64,000 bases of DNA from the NCBI GenBank assembly GCA_964036275.1, contig OZ038437.1, forward strand, positions 1,554,501 through 1,618,500, given 5' to 3'. The position numbers were made by a program, and so were the translations under genes. Source of the DNA: Litoditis marina. Its lineage: Eukaryota > Nematoda > Chromadorea > Rhabditida > Rhabditidae. Of this stretch, positions 1-10,694 are shown piece by piece (the stretch's first letter is position 1; each line of letters begins with the position of its first letter). The notes under the pieces were generated by a model that was not told the origin of the DNA, did not search any database, and worked only from the letters and a program-made list of their open reading frames with translations.

Positions 1-47
1 CACACAACCAGTCGACCACTCGGCCCCTGTGCTCGACTGGTTGTGTG
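1..47. repeat. 15-bp perfect inverted repeat (hairpin)
   Basis: Bases 1-15 are the exact reverse complement of bases 33-47, separated by a 17-bp spacer. It could be the end of an inverted-repeat element cut by the window edge. No gene is seen from 48 to 713, which holds an asp promoter/exon relic, a dispersed repeat and a CT tract. Confidence 0.8.
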
Positions 48-87
48 CTCGAACAATAAACGTCTGTACACCGCAAAACATGAATAC

Positions 88-190
88 ACCGTATACTAAG
101 CGTTATTTTATTCTGGCGAGTAATATACCGTTCCCATTTTCCAGTAGAAATACGAGTTCTCATCCCATTCGCCCTAATAGGCGTTCATCT
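88..190 (+). pseudogene. Decayed duplicate of the asp leader and exon 1
   Basis: The stretch from the ACCGTATACT motif (near 88) through a CCAG acceptor-like site to about 185 resembles the segment 651-750 that holds the real acceptor and exon 1. The initiator ATG is ATA here (near 155), followed by the same CGA GTT CTC ATC codons. The copy loses similarity after about 12 codons. A third trace of the ACCGTATACT motif lies near 220. I infer an old local duplication. Confidence 0.6.
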
Positions 191-289
191 CTTTGTACAC
201 CGTAATAACGTACATCTACCGTATACTGGCGCTGTTGTTCTCAGCACGAACGCTGTACCGGTAGTGCATCGGCTCTATCCTGTTGATAG

Positions 290-425
290 AAACTTAGTTG
301 AAGCAGGATAATTATGTGAATCAATCCCGTGTCTGCAATTGAAAAATGTATTGCAGCAGTTTAGAGGACTGAAGCGTTGAGATTGGACCACATAATCGTC
401 CTTCTTTGAAACTTCGCAGCGGAGT
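290..425. repeat. Dispersed repeat, copy 1
   Basis: Shares its order of motifs (a GAGGACTG...GCG block followed by GATTGGACCACATA) with 46425-46545. It carries no coding signal. Confidence 0.55.
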
Positions 426-553
426 TTTCTAACTAAGTGAAACTCATCGGCATGGGCCTGGAGTACAACGATGGCGAGCTTTGATCTGAGTGGCTCTGGC
501 AGATTCCTGTGTTGCAGGATAGATGCGAGCGCTTCTTCTGTTCGCTATACGTC

Positions 554-559
<6 letters not shown>

Positions 560-613
<54 letters not shown>
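560..613. repeat. (CT)n microsatellite
   Basis: About 27 CT units directly upstream of the asp acceptor. It creates spurious Ser/Leu-rich and Arg/Glu-rich ORFs on both strands. Confidence 0.95.
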
Positions 614-615
<2 letters not shown>

Positions 616-704
616 CAGATTTTTTCCACTTTTGTCTCCCTCTCTCTTGTACCGTATACTCTTTTTAGCATTGATTTCTATTCTATTTTTCTATTTTTCT
701 ATTC

Positions 705-711
705 TTTTCAG
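705..711 (+). promoter_or_regulatory. Trans-splice-type acceptor upstream of asp
   Basis: A consensus nematode acceptor TTTTCAG behind a T-rich tract, two bases before the start codon at 714. No upstream coding exon is needed, so spliced-leader addition is the simplest reading. That is inference from nematode biology. Confidence 0.65.
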
Positions 712-713
712 AA

Positions 714-3700
714 ATGCGAGTTCTCATCCTTCTGGCCCTTCTGGGCGTGGCCTTGGCAGCTGTCCACCAGGTCAAACTGACGAAGATTCAGTCGAAGAAG
801 AGCCAGATGTTGAACGAGGGAACCTGGGCGGCGTATCTGAAGAAGAAGAACATCATCCTCTCCTCCATCAAGAGACAGAACGGAGCTGTTCTGCCCGAAA
901 ATGTGAGGTCTCACAGGGAACTATTAGATCTGTAGTTTGATGGTTGCTGAGTTGTAGTTTGCTCTCAAAAAACAGCGAAACTGCAGCAGCGGAAGCGGAA
1001 GTTTTTAGCGATGTAACTGTCTAATCAGAAACAACATCATATTCTCTTCTATCAAAAGACAGAACGGAGCTGTCCGCCGAAAATTGTGAGACACATTTTC
1101 GATGTGATTTGATGGGTTCTAAGTTGTAGTTTGTTCATAGACAGGCAAAAGAACGAACGAACGAAAGAAAGAAAGTACAAAACGGAACTATCGCGTCTGA
1201 GATTGTGAGGCAATACATTGTATAGGGGTCACTAAAATTGTAGTTTGAACAAAGTATAACGTGTGCAGCAGGCTGCTGGAATTTCATGTCCATGCGTGTG
1301 TGCTGAGTGCTCACGGTAATGAGAAGAACCCATAACGAATTACATTCTCCAGGCGGCGTAGCAATCCCTCCAATCTCATGAGAAGTTCATATGAGTTTCT
1401 CACGAGATACCTCATGAACTCTCGATGTTGTAGCGTAGCAATCAATAGAATCTCATGAGAAGCTCACACGAATAGCTCATGAGGAATCTCACGAGATTTT
1501 TGAAGGTTTGCTACGCCGCCAGCAGTCTCTGGAAAGTATATACAGCAGCGGTGGTGAATGAACGTTGGTGAAGAGAGCGAGATCGGAAAAATCGATAATT
1601 CAAAACATGTCAAAAATGAAATCAATATTTTCAGGTCAATGATTACGAAGACGAGGAGTACATTGGAAACATCACCATCGGAACCCCTCCTCAACAATTC
1701 TCCGTGAGTTTATCACAGAAATACAAACTAACACCTGAATAACAGAACCAAAAAGCATAATTCTAGAAGTGCGATTGAAATCCTCTTGCTCGCTGTTCTC
1801 GAATCGTTGAGTTTCTACAATTTCACAGTTCTCTTTAAATTTATGATTCAAATGTATGTTGCAGAAGAGTAGAGGTTTGAGCGCGTGATTAGTGTTGTAT
1901 TTCAGGTGATTCTGGATACCGGATCAGCCAACCTGTGGGTTCCGGATGCAACCTGCGGAAGCGTGCCGGCCGACTGCACTTCTTTCTGGTGCAAGTCTAG
2001 CGGAAGTACGTTCATGACGTCATCACTCTTGAGACGAGCAATCAAATGTACAATGTAGTTTGGTCCAAAAACATAGCAGAACTACAAAAGTTCAATGTAG
2101 ACAAACTTATATAGTCGGTTTTATGTGCTGCAGGCGTTCAACTGAATTTATACTACGTTCGAACTTGGTGCAACAAAGAATCCGTACCGTGTCTCGCAGT
2201 TTTGTGCTGATGCCAGTGTCGAATAGCAAAGCTTCTGATGGGTACTATCACTATAAAACCATCTCAATGTTGGAATTATGTAATTTTGTCTTTCAGTTCT
2301 GTGCGAGGCGGAGTGCGCGGACAAAATCTGCTGTGGAGCCGGCCAGACCGCCCCCTGCGCCAACAAGAACCTCTTCGACTCATCCAAGTCGACCAGTTAT
2401 TCCCCCGACCCGGCTGGCAGAACCTTCTCTATTCAGGTAAGAGTACTGATAGAAAATATTAATAATATTATACCGTCTTATAAGTTTGGACCAAAATTTG
2501 CTTTGATGTTTGAAGATGAAAATGATCCTCTTTCGAATGAGAAGTGACACTATCAGATAGAATAGAAGTTAAAACAACAACAATTAAATGCTGAATATGT
2601 ACCTGTCACAAAAACCTTATTTAATCAATACGTATCTCCAGTACGGTACCGGCTCCGCCAAAGGTATTCTCGGTGTTGACGTCGTGAGCTTCGGAGGAAT
2701 CGGAGAAGCCCAGCTGGCTGTCCCCCAGACAACTTTCGGACAGTCGATCGATATGGCCACTTTCTTCACCGGGGTGAGAGATGAATACTTTTCTCCATTA
2801 GTTATTCAGATTAACTCTTTCCAAAACTGAAAAGCGGTGAACCAGAGCTCTTAGATTCAATCTAAACTGAACAATTCTGATAGCAAGTCAAGAAGGGGTA
2901 AGTTTTACTTCTACCCAAAACAGAAACAGAAAGTCCAGAAAGTGTTCATTTGAATAATGTTCTTAAATACTTGAAGTGAACTGTGAGTATACACGTAGAA
3001 ATGATATAGCATGAATGTTTGTTAGAACAAGAACATTTCATGAAGCTCTAGTTTGTGATCTTATTCATCTGTAGCAACCCCTGGACGGAATCCTCGGTCT
3101 GGCTTTCACCACCCTCGCCGTCGACGGAATCACACCTCCATTCATCAACGCCGTCAACCAAGGTATAGTATTTCTCCATTCTGCGGAGACGTCTTCCGTA
3201 TGAATACGAACTTCTTTTCAGGTCGTTGCAGTAAATGTGATGGTAAATGTGATGAAAAACTAACAATGTAGAATTAAATTATTTGCGACAAAGTCGACAT
3301 TTGCGCCAGAAAAAACCACTGGAACAACTCAATTTTCAAGAAACCGTTGATATGACTTTTCATGAAACTCAGTTGCATATGTCGCTTTGGAATAGCAGAA
3401 GTGCCGACATTGTTTATTGTTCACCTTTTTCTGGGGTAACTTTGTTTTGATGTGTCGTGTAACGCTTATCACACGACCACAAAGTCCACATACATAATTT
3501 TTGTGCTTTGACGCAAAAACGTGCGTTATCTAAAACGATAAAGAATGTTCTCGTGACATTGGTTTTATGGCGATTCGGTGGCAATTAAATAAGGACACAT
3601 TAGCTCCAATGGTACTTGTAAAGGACCACATTCTAGCAGTTAGATAGGGGGGGGGGGCACAAAAATATGGGGGAAGAAGACCAAAACACCATAGTAGTTC

Positions 3701-6218
3701 TGGAATTCACATGAACCTGGTATTTTTTTCTATTGACAGATAGTTACTGTTTAACAAAATGTGGTAGATGAAGTATGCATATAAAACACTTTTCTTGATG
3801 AATATAACATTCGAACAAAAGAAACACTAATTTTTTAATTTTTCTCACAACTAAGTGTTGCAGGACTTCTGGACCAGCCCATCTTCACTGTGTACCTCGC
3901 TCACGTCGGAGCTCAAGACAACGTTCCCGGCGGAATCTACACTTATGGAGGTAACGTTTTGGAAAGAGTATTTCTTACAACAATTCAGTGACACATAAGC
4001 AAATTGATTCATCGAGAGGTTCTCTAATTCTGAAGTTGTTTCCCACTTGGGGTTCAATTTCTGGAACTCACACACATCAGGGAAACCGTCAATTACTTTT
4101 AAATTTTAGGTCTAACCTGAAAATTAAGAGCAAACGAGAAAATGTTATCACACCTGGAATCTCTTCGTCTACCTGAAAACCATTCGTTAGACTGCATTTC
4201 CACTCTGTATCTATTTTTTCTCACTCCAGGTGTTGACACCACCAACTGCGGACCAGTGATCGCCTACCAGGCTCTTTCCTCCGCCACCTACTACCAATTC
4301 AAGGCCAGTTTAGATTCACTGTTTGCCATTCACTCTCCTAAATGATTGCATTAAACAAACTTTCTTGCAACCAAGTTGAAAGTAGAGACGATTAGAGAGA
4401 TTTGACTGGTGTAACACGTTTAGTTTTTCAGTTTTCACTGTAATACGCTCTGATAGACGTTACACACCTTCGGGAGCTTCGAGCTTCACTTTTTATATTT
4501 TACAATCAAATAATATTTATTTTTGTTAATAAACCTGAGTTCATAAGAAAATTACATTACAAATCGATAATGTCTGTTTTTAGATGGACGCCGTTGCCAC
4601 CGGAAGCTACTCCAGCACCAAGGGATGGCAGGTGAGACACAATTTTCCGTTGAAATGGAGTGACCGCAGTATTGTTCTAGTTTGATTTTGATACATTTTC
4701 GAATTCAATCTTACCACGTGTTCTCTAGTAAACGCTACGGAAAAGCAACAAGATTGAACTGTGAACAAATCGGGGTAGGACGGCATACATCGTGCAGATG
4801 TGCTTTGTAGAGATCCTGGAACAAGACAGAATTTCAAAGATAATGCGTTAGAACGTTTTTAGCCTACTAAAGCCGCGTGAAATGTTCACTTCAACTTGTT
4901 AACCGTGTATTTTCAGGTAATCTCCGACACCGGTACATCCCTGATGGCCGGACCCAGCTCTATCGTCGAGAGCATCGCCACCGCTATGGGAGGCGCTGTG
5001 AGTACTTCACATTCATGAAATGTATTCAAAATGAGAACTTCGGTTCTATTCACATACAGAACTGAGTTCCATTTGTAAAAATTTTATAGTTCGATGCTCA
5101 AAATCACCAGCCTGAAACGGACATGAATTGAACTACAATCCAACATGTACTAGAGCAAAATCACCGCCATTGAAAACACACACTCCAACAGTCAGTGTGG
5201 TAAAAACGGTTCACAATAAGATTTATAAAAGGTAAACAGTATGATTTTGGTTACAACAGTGCTCATAGTGTCTGTAAAAAGAAACGCTGGTTGACCTTGT
5301 ATGAAATACAGTGTACATTCTCAAACTAGAATATGTAGAATAGGAAAGACACGTGTTCAATCGCGAATAAACATTCTATTCTATTCTATTCTAAAGTAAT
5401 CCTGTAATCAGTAGTTTTGTTTGTTCTCACTCCAGTAACCACTTCTGTTTGTAGTATGATGCCGAGAACGGAGTCTACCTCATCGACTGCAATGCTCAAG
5501 TTGGAACCCTCGACCTGACCATCGGCGGAAACGTATACAGCGTGAGTTATTTTCTCCGGAATTCAGAGATGTTGTCAAGTTTCAGATTGCTTCGTTCAAT
5601 ATCCACATCAAAATCCTCATCAAAAACTCAGAATCAAGCTAGTTATTAGAAAAACGGTGTCAATCTCAACAAAGTTGAGTATTGAAAGTACACCATCACA
5701 GGGTACACGTACCTGTCACGGTACCACATGAGTTGTAAATACAGCTCACCCAATTCTATGTTCATTATCATTATATTATTGTTTGTTCCAGATCAACTCC
5801 AAGAACACCATTATTCCCGGCTACGGAGGCAAGTGTATCCTGGCCATCATGCCCTTCAACAGCAACGGATTTGGTCCATCCTGGATTCTCGGAGACACAT
5901 TCATCAGACAGTACTGCCAGGTAAATAATAATTGTGAAAATAAGGATTCGCTTGAAAACAGTAGATTTGTGAAATTGTTTTTTTTAAAACGTAAAAAAAC
6001 ACTGAGTTCAAAATCCAGTTCACGCTCCAAATTTCACAATGCCATCATTGAACTACCATAAATTTGGCTGATTTCGAAGAGCTTACCTGCTCAACTCGCA
6101 AATAAGTTCCATATTAACATTTAACATTTTTTTTAAAATAAATTGTAATTATTATTTGTTCCAGATCTACGATGTTGGCCAGACCCGCATTGGATTCGCT
6201 CCTTCTCTCCAGGCTTAG
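714..6218 (+). CDS. Secreted pepsin-like aspartic protease (A1 family, nematode ASP type), 13 exons, 425 aa
   Basis: Exons 714-902, 1635-1703, 1906-2005, 2297-2436, 2642-2773, 3075-3162, 3864-3950, 4230-4303, 4584-4631, 4917-4997, 5455-5541, 5792-5920, 6165-6218; all phases agree and give 425 codons plus TAG. Residues 1-16 form a signal peptide, followed by a Lys-rich propeptide. The two catalytic motifs are DTGSANLWV (Asp90) and DTGTS (Asp313); the flap tyrosine is Tyr167 in YGTGS. The end, IYDVGQTRIGFAPS, is typical of the family. Length fits secreted pepsins and cathepsin-D-like enzymes, so digestive or lysosomal proteolysis is the likely role. It resembles the intestinal-type ASPs rather than asp-3, but I cannot name the orthologue. 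Intron 8 begins with GC after AAG at 4303; no GT donor there keeps the frame. The start was chosen for the signal peptide and the acceptor at 711. Confidence 0.95.
1027..1215 (+). pseudogene. Two partial copies of the 3' end of asp exon 1 inside intron 1
   Basis: At 1028-1093 the sequence repeats exon 1 from the AACATCAT block through the GACAGAACGGAGCTGT block into the donor region (compare 848-909). A more decayed copy lies at about 1165-1210. Each keeps a GTGAG-like donor. They look like tandem duplications of the exon/intron junction. Confidence 0.65.
1352..1520. mobile_element. 169-bp palindromic MITE, GGCGGCGTAGCAA ends, copy 1
   Basis: Starts with GGCGGCGTAGCAA and ends with TTGCTACGCCGCC, an exact terminal inverted repeat. 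The interior repeats CTCATGAG palindromes. A second copy of similar layout is at 48828-49000. It lies in asp intron 1. Too small to encode a transposase. Confidence 0.85.
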
Positions 6219-6231
6219 ATCAAACTATGTA

Positions 6232-6237
6232 AATAAA
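6232..6237 (+). terminator. asp polyadenylation signal AATAAA
   Basis: AATAAA 14 bases after the asp stop codon, followed by a second overlapping AATAAA-like site. Fits a short nematode 3' UTR. Confidence 0.8.
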
Positions 6238-6410
6238 GTAAATAAACTATTCATCATACATGGTTTGGGTTCAAGTTTGAATCAGAAACTCAGAATTTTT
6301 TACCCCTGAAAAGTATTCTCAAACAGCAGAGATTCAGAGGCAACATTTAACACTTCTGCAGTCTAGCCGCAACATACGTTATTTCTCCGCTCTCATTCGG
6401 TCGCAGCGCA

Positions 6411-6742
6411 CAGAGAATTGTTAATCGATCTTGAAAAACCGCTCATTCCGAGTTTCGACTCTTGAACAATTTTGAAACTTCAAATCGATTCGATTCCAAT
6501 TTTGGGTATGCGCAGAAATTTTTTTTTATCGAATTTCGACTTTCGCCAAAACTGGATCGTTTTCAACATATTTCGACTTTTTCGAGTTTCGATTTGTGAT
6601 CGATTGTCCGAACTCTCTGTTTTTCGAGTTTCGATTTTCGCGAAGTTTCGATAATTTCGAATTTCGACTCTTAGATCGAAAATCGAAATTCGACTTTTTC
6701 CAACTTTAATCGGTTTTCGATTCCGATCTCAACAACCCTACG
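6411..6742. mobile_element. TTTCGA-rich element with hAT-like ends (possible)
   Basis: About 330 bp made largely of TTTCGA/TCGAAA repeats. The right end CAACAACCCTA matches the terminus of the hAT-type elements at 17122 and 41035; the left end near 6417 (TTGTTAATCGATC) resembles the inner part of the same terminus. No target duplication was found, so membership is tentative. Confidence 0.4.
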
Positions 6743-7130
6743 CGACACGTCTCGCGTGCACAAAGCGTGACATGCTGAATTAGATAAAGGTGTTGGGATG
6801 TTCTAGCATACGTATAGTCGCTGCCAACGGAATGACGGAATGTTACTGTATATTTCACTTTTTGTCTGTGTACGCACACACGTCTTGTGTACGTACACAC
6901 CCTCACTTTACTTAGGTATCATTCAAGAAAGGCTGATAGGATTGATGTTGATCTAATATTCTGTGTTTGAATTTAATCGTGCGCCTCGATCTAATGTTGA
7001 TGCGATCAAACTGCAGCTCAGATGTGGGGTTCCCCTTGACCGATAATCGAAACTCTTCTGAAAAACTAACTGAATGTCAAATATAGTTGGCTCTTTTCTG
7101 AGTCGGTCTCTGCGGTGTTTCCCAGCCAGT

Positions 7131-7245
7131 TGGCCAGCCACTTTTGTAGTGACCTCAACGAGAGAACGCGCACGTCAGATGGACGCTGATATCTGCGGCC
7201 TCATCGACCTCCACCTTCTCTCGCTTTTGTAGCTGGCCAATCGCA
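7131..7245. mobile_element. Inverted-repeat element, CTACAAAAGCGAGAG family
   Basis: Bounded by TGGCCAGC...TTTTGTAG motifs in opposite orientation, with an interior GTC(A/G)GA...GACCTC block. Related copies: 22754-22850, 24040-24400, 29030-29140, 33490-33575, 52268-52370. Termini are imprecise. Confidence 0.5.
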
Positions 7246-7298
7246 GAAAATTGGCGCTAATCGTTCTGAGTCTATTGCTCTACCACGCTGTTCTATGT

Positions 7299-7830
7299 TC
7301 ACAAGCAGTTCTCTCCCTCTATCTCCAGAAGTCTCTCACATGTCACTGGATCAATACCATCAGAGCATTCGATAATTCACCATTATGACTTTTTTGAAGG
7401 AAAAGGGACCAAGATCAACTCAGAAGAAGCTGCTACTACCATGATCAGTGACGTGTATTATGATCATCGCCCCGTAACGAAGCGATGAATGAATACGTGA
7501 ATAAACGCTGTGGTTGTAGTTGGATCCCGTTGCTTATTCGAAGAGCAAACTACAACTTGATCATTCCCAACGTTTCTCCGTCATTTTCATATTTTCATTT
7601 TCACATTTGCATGTTTCACAAGCAGTTCTCTCCCCCCTCCCTCCAAGAAGTTTCTCGCATGTCACTGGATCAATGCCATAAGAGCATTCGATAGTCCACC
7701 ATGAAGTCTTCTATGAAGGAAAGGGACCAATACCTCAGAAGAAGCTGCTACTACAAAGATCTGTGATATGTATGATGATCACCGCCTCGAAACGAAGCGA
7801 AGTGAATGAATAAATATCTAAAATATGTAA
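7299..7830 (+). repeat. Tandem duplication, two ~317-bp units
   Basis: The block CACAAGCAGTTCTCTCC near 7300 recurs at 7617, and the two units stay similar to their ends near 7490 and 7800. Each has an acceptor-like site, then a conserved 11-codon frame from ATG (SLDQ core) to a stop, then an AATAAA-like end. They may be relics of a terminal exon; no parent gene is visible here. Confidence 0.6.
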
Positions 7831-8197
7831 AATATGTAAAATATTACGACTTTTCGTTAACTACTTTTCATTTTGATTGTTGGTCATTCAAACTGTCTGA
7901 TGGGCTACGTTGATGGAAACACGTTCTCGCAGTCTTTTTTTCTCTCTCGATGGCTGTCTTTTGATTCATTGACTAAACACGGAAATTCCAACATTTTTGA
8001 AAGAATACCTTTCCTGGTCAGTTTTGAATGAAAAAAGTCATTTCGACATGAAATTACTAAGAAATGTGCACTGCCGAAAAACTGTTCATGATTATCCCGA
8101 CACAAGCCATTTCTCTGATTTGTCATCGCGCGATAGAGTTGGCGTGAATTGGTGTGCAAGACATGGGACGCAGGATCGTATCAGCTTTCCGGGATAT

Positions 8198-8401
8198 TAT
8201 AGTCGTTGCCCCCCCCCCCCCCGAAAAGCTGGAGGTTACTGTATATCTCCCTTACCGCTGTGTGAGCCCACGTGTCTTCGATTCCGAAGCTTGCCTGTTA
8301 TTTGCTTCATTAGCGCAGTGGTTAGGGCTTACTATAAATCTTTTGCTCACAGGTTCGATACCGGCCACAGACAGAAATTTATAAATTTGGCACTCACTGT
8401 A
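8198..8401 (+). mobile_element. tRNA-like TA-flanked short element, copy 2
   Basis: About 200 bp, TATAGTCGT...CACTCACTGTA. Contains a Pol III A-box-like stretch (TAGCGCAGTGGTTAG) and a B-box-like stretch (GGTTCGATACC). A truncated copy 1 covers 6811-6900. Others: 15385, 15771, 21879, 30792, 39161. This copy carries a C13 run near 8209. Confidence 0.75.
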
Positions 8402-9259
8402 CCATACAACTTAGGCTTGCTTTATCTCTTGTTATGTTCCTTCCTCGTTGGTTGATTAATTCAAATATTAAGTTGCATTTCGCCGTTAAAGAAGAACAGT
8501 CTGAAATAATCAATACGCATCGATCACGTGTTCGCTCAAAAAACGTGGAGAGTTGTAAACTTGCGGAAGAAACAGGTTTCGCGACTGTCTGCACTGATGT
8601 CTGATTGTGTAAGAAACACATATGAAAATGAACATCAGTACTGAAGCAAACCTGTAAAGTACTAAAGTTGCAGCTTTCAAAGTAGGCCAGAGTTGTTTTG
8701 GAGAAAATTCCCATGACAGTACATAACTGAACAAAGTGAGTAAGTGAGATCCGTCAGTAGAAGCTGTACTTGTCACTATAACATAACACGTCCTAGTAGT
8801 AACGTAATAAAGTTTGTTAAAATTAGTTTGATAAGAAGTAAAAGTATAAAAAACTACGTGAAAGTTAAACCATGCAGAAGAAACAGGTTCCCTATGTCTG
8901 CTCTGATATCTGATTGTGATAGAGAAATATGTTCAATTAAACATCATCTCTTGCATCTCAAAGCCTAGTAGCACAACTAAACTTTCCTAATTGATACACC
9001 TCAATAAAGTTTGATAATAATAATAAAAATAATTAATAATAGCTATAATTTTCTGTCACAATACAATTTTACATAGTACCTTAATACAAAAAGTAGTTCT
9101 AAATAAGCGGAAGAAACAGGTTTCGTGTCTGTCTGTCTTTTTGCCGTATTGTTCGCTGTTGATTCATTGACTAAACATTGGTAATTGGGCGCCCCGAAAC
9201 ATGGAGAACGGACATTTGTCTATCTTACAACTTCCTATTTCACAATTGTTCAGAAAGGT

Positions 9260-9420
9260 CGTCTCTCTCTCTATCTATCTGTCTATCCCTCTTTCTCTTT
9301 CGCTCTCTCTCTCTATCCCTCTTTCTTTTTCGCTCTCCCACTTTCACTCTTTCTCTGTCTATCTCTCCCCTCCTATACCTCCCTCACGCTTTTTCTATTT
9401 CTCTTCCCAGTCAGATGGTC
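9260..9420. repeat. CT-rich low-complexity tract
   Basis: Imperfect CTCTTT/CTCTAT repeats. All ORFs across it are compositional artefacts. Confidence 0.85.
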
Positions 9421-9561
9421 TTCATAAGATAACCCAAGCATAATGTCTCCCTATGAATTGATATTCTACGAAATTTATAGATTTTGGGAAGATGATGTGA
9501 GAAAGATTTTTTTAGAGAAAAGACGATGTGAACTTCTCATGAGGTGTTATAGGTATTGTTA

Positions 9562-9936
9562 GGCCCTCTTCATATACTTTTGTCAGTCAGAAACATGGAG
9601 CAAATTATAGTTATCGATCGTTTGTACTCTTCGTTATACACACAATCAATGATCATATACTCTGTTTCACCAATCGATGTCCTTCTACAGTAATTTGTCG
9701 AATATTCAATAGTCTTTTTCTGGAGAGTAGTCTATTCTCTTGGTTCGTAACTTTAAAAGTTTGTCGTATTATAGGTGCAGAAGACACTTACGAAATTTGA
9801 AGAAAATTCGAAAACGCCAACGTACGGAACTTTGACCTCAAAGTTTGAACATATTACTGTAGAGGGTTATCAGTGGATGGAACAAACTATACTTTGCTCT
9901 ATGTATCTGCCGCAGACAAAAAGTATGAAGAGGCCC
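9562..9936. mobile_element. Inverted-repeat element, GGCCCTCTTCATAC ends
   Basis: The left end at 9562 (GGCCCTCTTCATACTTTTG) is the near-exact reverse complement of the right end at 9917-9936. The interior has the TATAGTTATCGATCG block. Shorter relatives: 11694-11833 and 22871-22976. Confidence 0.65.
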
Positions 9937-10161
9937 TTCCTGCCCTATCGTCACCATTCTCGAATCTCTCCATTTCTCTAAAAGAACATCATTTATCAAC
10001 ATAAATCATCGTCTGAGTCATAAGATGGATTGATGAAAAACGAGAAAAGTGCGAATTCCTGGAATGACTAGGAAAGAGAATTAATACAGTAGTAAATCTG
10101 ATTGAGAAGAAGAGATAGGAGATTAAACGAGAGGCAGAGTTAGAAAGACAGAGAAACACAT

Positions 10162-10475
<314 letters not shown>

Positions 10476-10575
10476 GTTTCCTTTTCAACAAGTCGTGCTC
10501 AATTCACAAAATACACTTTTGGTCACGTTTTTCACGTAACTCCACGTGATTCTCGCACTCTTTCGACTAGATTCC

Positions 10576-10694
10576 CGATTAGATTGATGATGTTTTGTGT
10601 TATCGCGGCCGAAAATCTCCGGGTCTCGAACCGTATCAGATTACTACCAAATGGCAATGGCAGAAGTCATTTGTGACAGATGTATACGAGGAAT
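10576..10694 (+). CDS. Doubtful exon upstream of the membrane-protein gene
   Basis: After a GATTAG acceptor-like site one frame reads LCYRGRKSPGLEPYQITTKW and continues to a weak GTATCC donor at about 10695. Composition is coding-like, but all three plus frames are open here and the donor lies at the edge of a CT tract. If real it could be an upstream exon of the gene at 13557; no phase match could be proven. Confidence 0.2.

Noticed and set aside
444..940. Overlapping ORFs across the CT tract near 560-613
   Set aside because: Ser/Leu or Arg/Glu repeats produced by the CT microsatellite. The real frame is asp exon 1.
8198..8401. Functional tRNA gene
   Set aside because: A and B boxes are visible, but there is no pairing acceptor stem at either side and copies are dispersed repeats.
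9775..9981. 68-codon ORF with reasonable composition
   Set aside because: Lies inside the inverted-repeat element 9562-9936 and shares its end with it.
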